The position numbers and the translations under genes were made by a program. The notes under the pieces were generated by a model. The model worked only from the letters and a program-made list of their open reading frames with translations. It did no database searches and was not told the origin of the DNA. From JBFLVN01 sp040758475 (GTDB lineage: Bacteria; JAGRBM01), in contig JBFLVN010000245.1 of assembly GCA_040758475.1 (NCBI GenBank), forward strand, positions 1 to 5,533: a stretch of 5,533 nt of DNA. The letters are read 5' to 3'. This document shows, one piece after another, positions 1-5,533 of the stretch. Each line of letters begins with the position of its first letter. Positions within the stretch are counted from its first letter, which is position 1.

Positions 1-920
1 AGCGGCGTGTAGCGCTGGTGAGGACGGGCGGGTTCCGTGTGGACGGTGACGTCCGATATTCCCGATACGTTCTTCTTGATGGTGTTGATCACGGAATGGG
101 TCACCTGATGGGCCTGGACGACGTTCAGGTGGGGGGCGATCTGGATGTGGAGGTCCATGTAGACGGCCCCGGGCGTCCCGCGGGTCCGAAGTTTGTGGGC
201 CGAAGCGACCCCCGGCACGGCGAGCACCAGGGGGTATATCTGCGAGGGGCTGACCAAGGCCGTATCGGCCAGATACTTGAGGTTATTGCGGACGACCTGG
301 ATGCCGGCCCACGCGATGAAGAGCGATACGCCGATCGCCGCGATGAGATCGGCCGCGGGGTATCCGAGCCGTACGAGAAGGACGGCGAGGAGAACGCCGC
401 TCGTCACGACGCAATCCGATTTGGTGTGGGTCGCATCCGCCAGGAGGATGGGGCTATTTAGCCGCTTTCCCACCCGTTCTTCGTAGGAAGCGACTGCTAG
501 ATTCACGGCCAGAGTTCCAAGGAGCACGGCGAAAGCGCCTCCGGTGATTTCAGGGAGGTGCGCGGCGGTCCCCCGAAAACGCAGGAACGCCTCGTGGGAA
601 ACGTCGTAGGCGACGAAGAGGAGCGAGAGGCCGATCAGCCCGCCCGCGAAGATTTCGAACTTGGCGTGGCCGTAGGGGTGTTCTTCGTCGGGAGGGTGGC
701 CCGCCATCCAGACCCCCACGAGAGCGATCACGTTGTTCAAGGAATCGGTGACGGAGTGGAATCCGTCGGCCCGGATGGAAAGGATATCCGCCCAGTAGCC
801 GTAGGCGATCTTCGCCGCCGCCACCAGGATGTTGAGGCCGAGTGTCGCATAGAGGACGCGCCGGACTTCGCCGGAGGCGGTGAGGGGGCGTCCCGGGGCT
901 GTAACGGTGCCATCCATCAT
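1..920 (-). CDS. Cation diffusion facilitator (CDF) divalent metal efflux transporter, 3' end cut by window edge
   Basis: An open frame starts at ATG 920 and runs without a stop off the left edge, giving 306 visible codons. CDF proteins are usually about 300 residues, so little is missing. They are inner-membrane homodimers that export Zn2+ or similar ions in exchange for protons. Six hydrophobic segments are visible (about residues 21-42, 44-72, 88-108, 126-145, 166-185, 189-209), followed by a soluble C-terminal domain from about 216. Motif ADGFHSVTD (51-59) in TM2 gives H55 and D59; motif DATHTKSD (162-169) in TM5 gives H165 and D169. Together they form the four-ligand transport site. HPYGHAKFE (81-89) is the conserved loop after TM2. 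The C-terminal domain has D256-x-H258 and HTEP (294-297), typical of the regulatory metal-binding fold. An HD/HD site is commonly linked to Zn2+ preference, but I infer rather than see the substrate. An in-frame TGA at 978-980 bounds the start; a second ATG follows directly at 917. The Shine-Dalgarno signal is weak. Family call is sure; metal is not. Confidence 0.93.
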   Translation of the reverse strand, partial: MMDGTVTAPGRPLTASGEVRRVLYATLGLNILVAAAKIAYGYWADILSIRADGFHSVTDSLNNVIALVGVWMAGHPPDEEHPYGHAKFEIFAGGLIGLSLLFVAYDVSHEAFLRFRGTAAHLPEITGGAFAVLLGTLAVNLAVASYEERVGKRLNSPILLADATHTKSDCVVTSGVLLAVLLVRLGYPAADLIAAIGVSLFIAWAGIQVVRNNLKYLADTALVSPSQIYPLVLAVPGVASAHKLRTRGTPGAVYMDLHIQIAPHLNVVQAHQVTHSVINTIKKNVSGISDVTVHTEPARPHQRYTP

Positions 921-997
921 CGGGTACTTATCACGGCTCCCCGCGGGTTTGCAGCAGCCCGCGCCATTTTAGCGGCCTCAGTGAAAACAGTTGTCAT
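917..997 (-). CDS. Possible 26-codon leader ORF coupling recJ to the CDF gene
   Basis: An ATG at 997, two bases after the recJ stop (TGAAAATG), opens a 26-codon frame. It ends at TGA 919-917, which overlaps the CDF start ATG 918-920 as ATGA. The predicted peptide begins MTTVFTEAAKMARAAANP; it matches no family I know and has no clear membrane segment. It fills nearly the whole 79-bp gap. Stop/start overlaps of this kind are a known arrangement for translational coupling, and the CDF start has only a weak Shine-Dalgarno signal (a GGGGAG about 16 nt upstream). Against it, the ORF has no good Shine-Dalgarno of its own, and a 26-codon frame can arise by chance in GC-rich DNA. Treat it as a candidate, not an established gene. 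Confidence 0.25.
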   Translation of the reverse strand: MTTVFTEAAKMARAAANPRGAVISTR

Positions 998-999
998 TT

Positions 1000-2730
1000 T
1001 CAGGGTTTGCGGACGTCTTTGACGTTGAACTGAAGGCGCCGCGTTCCCCGCCAGAGATTCCATTCGAGGACGCCCGCGAGGTCCAGAACAAGGGTCGAAG
1101 CGAAGGCCCCTTGGGGAAGGCGATCGGCCATCCGGAACCCGATCACGTCGAGCCGTCCGCCCGGGGTCCGTAGTTGCCCCTTCAAATGGCCGCCATCCAG
1201 GAGCCGGGCGTTTTCAAGGAGCGCCGACCGGACCGCCAGGACCGGCCGGGGGTTTTCCATCCCGAAGGGAGCGAGGGATTCGATCTCTCCGGCAGCCCGG
1301 GGGGTGAGGTCTTCGGGCGCCGCTTCGGCGTCCACCTGGAGAAGGGGCTCTTCGTGTTCCGGGCGAATCCAAGCCCTCGCGTTGCTTTCAAAATCCTGGG
1401 CGAAGGCGCCGATCTTGGACGGGTCGATCGAAAACCCGGCTGCCTGGGCGTGGCCGCCGAATCCTTCGAGGTGCGCCGACGCGCTCTTGATGCCTTCGTA
1501 GACGTTGTAGCCCGGAACGCTCCGGGCGCTTCCTTTGGCTTCTCCGTTCAAGACGCCGATGACGATGGCGGGCCGGTGATAGCGTTCCACGAGCCGGGCG
1601 GCGACGATGCCGATGACGCCCGGGTGCCAGCCTTCCTTCCAGACGACGATGGCTTTCAGTTTGTCGAGGCCCTGTTCCTCCACCCGGGCGATGGCTTCCT
1701 CGGCCATTTCCTTTTCAAGGGCTTTGCGCTCGGCGTTGTGAGCGTCGAGTTGGGCGGCGAGCATCCTCGCCTCCGCGCCGTCGCTCGTTAGGAGTAGCTC
1801 GACGGCCGCCTGGGCGTCGGAGAGGCGCCCGCCCGCGTTGATGCGGGGACAAATCCGGAAAGCCACGTCTTCGGCCGAAAGGCCACCGGGGTCTTCCGTT
1901 GCGAGGGCGAGGAGGGCTGCAAGGCCCGGCCGTTTTGTCTTGCGGATTTCCTCGATGCCGAAGCGCGAAATGGCACGGTTCACGTCCCGAAGGGGGACAA
2001 GGTCCGCGATGGTGCCCAGGCACGCGAGGTCCAGGAATTCTTTGAGGTTCGGTTCTTTTTGATCGCGAAAACGGCCTGCTTGCCGGAGGCGCTGCCGGAG
2101 AGCGATGGCCAGATTGAGGGCGAGGCCCGAGCCCGCCAGGATTTTGAAGGGATAGGTGCAGCCTTCCTGATGGGGATTGACCATGGCGAAGGCGGGGGAG
2201 CCTTCTTCGGGAACCTGGTGATGGTCCGTGACGATGACGTCGATGCCGGCTTTTTGGGCGTGGCGGATTTCCTCCGGATGGGCGACGCCGTTGTCCACCG
2301 TGACGATGACTTTCGTGCCGCTGGCGAGCGCCTTCTCGATCCCTTCCTGGGAAAGGCCGTAACCTTCCTTGATCCGGTGCGGGATGTAGTAATCGGCTTT
2401 TGCACCGATGGACCGAAAGAAACTCACGAGCAGGGCGGTCGAAGAAACCCCGTCCACGTCGTAATCGCCAAAAACCGTGATGGGTTCTTGATCCGCCACG
2501 GCTTGCGCGAGCCGGTCCGCCGCCTTGAGCATGCCGGCCAGCAGGAAGGGGTCGTGAAAGTGTTCGAGCGAGGGTTCGAGGAACCGGCGGGCTTCCACCG
2601 GGGAGGAAAGTCCCCGCCGGAGGAAAAGGGAGGCGAGGAGAGGGGAACAGCCGAGGCTTTGCTCGATTTCCCGGAGGCGCTCCCGGCCGGGTGGCTCCGG
2701 AAACACCCAGCGCTTTTCCGGAATTGGCAC
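1000..2730 (-). CDS. recJ: Single-stranded-DNA-specific 5'-3' exonuclease RecJ
   Basis: RecJ degrades single-stranded DNA 5' to 3' using Mn2+/Mg2+ in RecF-pathway recombination, mismatch repair and stalled-fork processing in the cytoplasm. From GTG 2730 the protein is 576 residues, a normal bacterial length. The DHH domain shows FGDYDVDG (87-94; D89, D91, D93), VDNG (145-148), TDHH (168-171) and GTIADLVPL (239-247; D243), all metal-site motifs. NAGGRL (298-303) corresponds to the usual NAAGRL, with one Ala changed to Gly. The DHHA1 domain has GWHPGVIGI (367-375), GSARS (400-404) and GFGGHAQAAGF (423-433). The last 120 or so residues fit the OB-fold DNA-binding domain. The frame is open up to TTG 2754, but that codon lies in a strong hairpin. 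GTG 2730 is preceded by a G6 run 9 nt upstream and begins MPIPEKRWVF, a natural RecJ N-terminus. Every catalytic motif is intact, so the protein is probably active. The stop is TGA at 1000-1002. Confidence 0.97.
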   Translation of the reverse strand: MPIPEKRWVFPEPPGRERLREIEQSLGCSPLLASLFLRRGLSSPVEARRFLEPSLEHFHDPFLLAGMLKAADRLAQAVADQEPITVFGDYDVDGVSSTALLVSFFRSIGAKADYYIPHRIKEGYGLSQEGIEKALASGTKVIVTVDNGVAHPEEIRHAQKAGIDVIVTDHHQVPEEGSPAFAMVNPHQEGCTYPFKILAGSGLALNLAIALRQRLRQAGRFRDQKEPNLKEFLDLACLGTIADLVPLRDVNRAISRFGIEEIRKTKRPGLAALLALATEDPGGLSAEDVAFRICPRINAGGRLSDAQAAVELLLTSDGAEARMLAAQLDAHNAERKALEKEMAEEAIARVEEQGLDKLKAIVVWKEGWHPGVIGIVAARLVERYHRPAIVIGVLNGEAKGSARSVPGYNVYEGIKSASAHLEGFGGHAQAAGFSIDPSKIGAFAQDFESNARAWIRPEHEEPLLQVDAEAAPEDLTPRAAGEIESLAPFGMENPRPVLAVRSALLENARLLDGGHLKGQLRTPGGRLDVIGFRMADRLPQGAFASTLVLDLAGVLEWNLWRGTRRLQFNVKDVRKP

Positions 2731-2739
2731 TACCCCGAT

Positions 2740-2745
2740 CCCCCC
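2740..2745 (-). promoter_or_regulatory. Probable recJ ribosome binding site
   Basis: A run of six G on the minus strand lies 9 nt before GTG 2730. It can pair with the CCUCC end of 16S rRNA using one G-U wobble. It supports GTG 2730 over the TTG at 2754, which has no purine-rich element free of the hairpin upstream. The match is not a canonical AGGAGG, so confidence is moderate. Confidence 0.45.
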
Positions 2746-2750
2746 AAACG

Positions 2751-2778
2751 ACAAGGGCGCAGTTTTCTGCGCCCCTGT
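2751..2778 (-). terminator. Hairpin between secF and recJ: terminator, attenuator or processing site
   Basis: On the minus strand an 8-bp perfect GC-rich stem (GGGCGCAG / CTGCGCCC, 2767-2774 with 2755-2762) closes an AAAA loop. Outward it extends by a G-U wobble and A-U, C-G, A-U pairs to 12 bp. The full 12-bp pairing works only as minus-strand RNA; on the plus strand the wobble becomes an A-C mismatch. This agrees with transcription toward recJ. The following bases (TTGTCGTTT) are only moderately U-rich, so rho-independent termination may be partial. On the plus strand the tail CTGTTCTTTT is more U-rich, but no plus-strand gene needs a terminator. It begins 21 bp after the secF stop, where a partial terminator or RNA-stabilising structure would separate secDF from recJ expression. 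Confidence 0.6.
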
Positions 2779-2799
2779 TCTTTTATGACGAACGTCTTG

Positions 2800-3873
2800 T
2801 CAGACCCGCGGCGTCTTGGCTTCCAGCGTTCCGGCCCTGCTCTTCTGGAAGCGGTGGATGGCCTTGGTCGTCCACACGAAAATGGGGCTCGCGACGAAGA
2901 TGGAGGAATAAGTCCCCGTCAGGATTCCGATGAAGAGGGTGTAGGCGAAATCGTGAATGACGCTCCCGCCCAGGAACATGAGCGAGAGGATGACGAGGAA
3001 CGTGGTGCAGCCCGTAATCACGGTGCGGGAGAGGGTCTCGTTCACGCTCTTGTTGATCGTTTCCCAGAGTTCCCGGCTCCGGTTGCGGGAATAATTCTCG
3101 CGGATGCGATCGTAGACGACGATCGTGTCGTTGATGGAATAACCGATGACTGTGAGCACGCCGGCGACCACGGGGAGGGTGACTTCCTTGCCGGTGTAGG
3201 TGAAGGCCGCGAAGATGACGAGGAGGTCGTGGGCCGTGGCGATCACCGCCCCCACGCCGTAGCCGACGGCGGAGGCCCAATCGACCTGGGCGAAGCGGAC
3301 GACGATGTAGAGGAAAATCAGGATGGTGGAATAGAAAATCGAGTCCATGCCCTTCTTGGTCAGTTCGGCGACGGCGCTCGGGCTGGCCGATTCCTGGCGG
3401 CGCACTTCCCATTTGCCCGTGGGCTGCTCGGCCGTGCGGCTGGGGCCGAATTTGGCTTCCAGGGCCGTGCGGGTCCGTTTGGCCGTATCGGCGATGTCTT
3501 CGCCCTCGACGCCTTTTACCTTGATAAGAAACTCGGGAGAGGCGGCCCCGGCTCCCAGGCCCACCGTGAGGCCTTTTTCAATATCGAGCTTGGCCGATTC
3601 TTCGATGGTCTGGACGCTGGCGCCCTCGATCTTTCCGTCTTCCAAGGCCTTGCGGACGTCTTCCGTGGCGACGGCTTCGTCGAATTTGACCTGGATGTCG
3701 GCGCCGCCGGCGAACTCGATCCCGTACTGAAGGCCCCGGGCCTTGTACATGACGAACGATCCGGCGATGAGGGCGAGGGAGACCGCCAGCCAGAAGAAGC
3801 GCTGGCGGGCGAAGTCGATGTTCGGGTTTTCGGGGAAGACCGTAAAGAACTTGTGTGTTTTTTTCTCGGACAC
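2800..3873 (-). CDS. secF: Protein translocase subunit SecF
   Basis: SecF pairs with SecD in the inner membrane and uses the proton motive force to help SecYEG-SecA complete export and release of proteins on the outer face. The protein is 357 residues with the standard layout: TM1 (about 25-42), GIEFAGG (51-57), a periplasmic P1 domain (about 58-165), then five further TM segments (about 176-193, 200-224, 232-255, 285-305, 307-335). Hallmarks include RFAQVDW (193-199), AHDLL (214-218), GYSINDTIVVYDRIREN (244-260) and SVNETLSRT (276-284). The conserved acidic and polar residues include D249 and D255, and the last TM contains GTYSSIFVASP (320-330). One oddity is that the usual VGPxVG-type motif before TM2 reads ASPSAV (163-168). 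The GTG start at 3873 has GGGAG 9 nt upstream and lies 22 bp after the secD stop, so the two are surely co-transcribed. The stop is TGA at 2800-2802. Confidence 0.97.
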   Translation of the reverse strand: MSEKKTHKFFTVFPENPNIDFARQRFFWLAVSLALIAGSFVMYKARGLQYGIEFAGGADIQVKFDEAVATEDVRKALEDGKIEGASVQTIEESAKLDIEKGLTVGLGAGAASPEFLIKVKGVEGEDIADTAKRTRTALEAKFGPSRTAEQPTGKWEVRRQESASPSAVAELTKKGMDSIFYSTILIFLYIVVRFAQVDWASAVGYGVGAVIATAHDLLVIFAAFTYTGKEVTLPVVAGVLTVIGYSINDTIVVYDRIRENYSRNRSRELWETINKSVNETLSRTVITGCTTFLVILSLMFLGGSVIHDFAYTLFIGILTGTYSSIFVASPIFVWTTKAIHRFQKSRAGTLEAKTPRV

Positions 3874-3882
3874 AGCGGAAAA

Positions 3883-3887
3883 CTCCC
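3883..3887 (-). promoter_or_regulatory. secF ribosome binding site
   Basis: GGGAG on the minus strand lies 9 nt before the secF GTG at 3873, inside the 22-bp secD-secF gap. This good Shine-Dalgarno match fixes the non-ATG start of secF. Confidence 0.7.
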
Positions 3888-3895
3888 GGCGTACT

Positions 3896-5437
<1,542 letters not shown>

Positions 5438-5533
5438 GGGAATATGCTTTGGCGGAAGGAGCGGCCGCCATTAAACTCCTGAAATGCTTGTAAAATCTCG
5501 CCCTTCGGCGGGCCGCGACTCTAGTACAGGGCC
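5438..5533 (-). other. Upstream flank of secD, no identified gene
   Basis: Read on the minus strand, one frame is open from the edge to TAA 5473-5471, ending ...GRDFTSISGV, and this stop overlaps ATG 5471 as TAATG. It could be the tail of the preceding gene, where yajC would be expected before secD, but 20 residues do not resemble a YajC end enough to say so. Short competing GC hairpins (GCCC/GGGC or CGCC/GGCG around 5500-5515) are too weak to call a terminator. I see no convincing -35/-10 promoter pair. Confidence 0.3.

Noticed and set aside
18..1022. Plus-strand open frames opposite the CDF gene
   Set aside because: The minus strand of this stretch encodes a clear CDF transporter with both metal-site motifs, so these frames are antisense shadows.
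2755..2784. The secF-recJ hairpin read as a plus-strand terminator with a U-rich tail
   Set aside because: No plus-strand gene ends here, and the outer stem pairs fully only as minus-strand RNA, so a minus-strand role is more likely.
5505..5533. The right edge (around GGCCGCGACTCTAG) resembles a cloning polylinker, and GCGGCCGC at 5461-5468 is a NotI site
   Set aside because: The resemblance to vector linkers is only about 14 bases and the flanking bases differ, so chance in GC-rich DNA is likelier. A vector screen of the parent contig end would settle it.

Overview
This is a GC-rich bacterial chromosomal segment. All four recognisable genes lie on the minus strand and are tightly packed. 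In the direction of transcription (right to left) they are secD, secF, recJ and a cation diffusion facilitator (CDF) transporter that is cut by the left edge. The proteins look like those of a Gram-negative-type lineage: a short SecD of about 510 residues, separate secD and secF, and a RecJ of about 580 residues. The secDF-recJ-CDF order suggests something like Desulfobacterota (former Deltaproteobacteria), Nitrospirota or a neighbouring phylum. That placement is inference from gene architecture, not a sequence match.

Region by region: 5438-5533 is the upstream flank of secD and holds no gene I can identify; yajC would be the expected neighbour. secD (3896-5437) and secF (2800-3873) are 22 bp apart and encode the two halves of the proton-motive-force-driven SecDF translocation accessory complex. 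A strong hairpin (2751-2778) sits between secF and recJ. It covers the most upstream possible recJ start (TTG at 2754), which favours the GTG at 2730. recJ (1000-2730) carries all DHH/DHHA1 motifs of the 5'-3' single-strand DNA exonuclease. A 79-bp gap follows, almost filled by a possible 26-codon ORF whose stop codon overlaps the CDF start as ATGA. The CDF gene (920 to beyond position 1) shows 306 codons, about a full family length, with an HxxxD/HxxxD metal site.

The genes do not form one pathway. secD and secF work together at the membrane, recJ acts in DNA repair and recombination, and the CDF protein exports divalent metal. Co-orientation and short gaps suggest one transcription unit, with the secF-recJ hairpin as a possible terminator or processing point. 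I see no tRNA, rRNA, CRISPR array, insertion sequence or phage gene. The plus strand has only long antisense open frames, typical of GC-rich DNA. This is mostly ordinary housekeeping sequence. The items worth a second look are the translation-start contexts of secD, recJ and the CDF gene, and a divergent motif in SecF.
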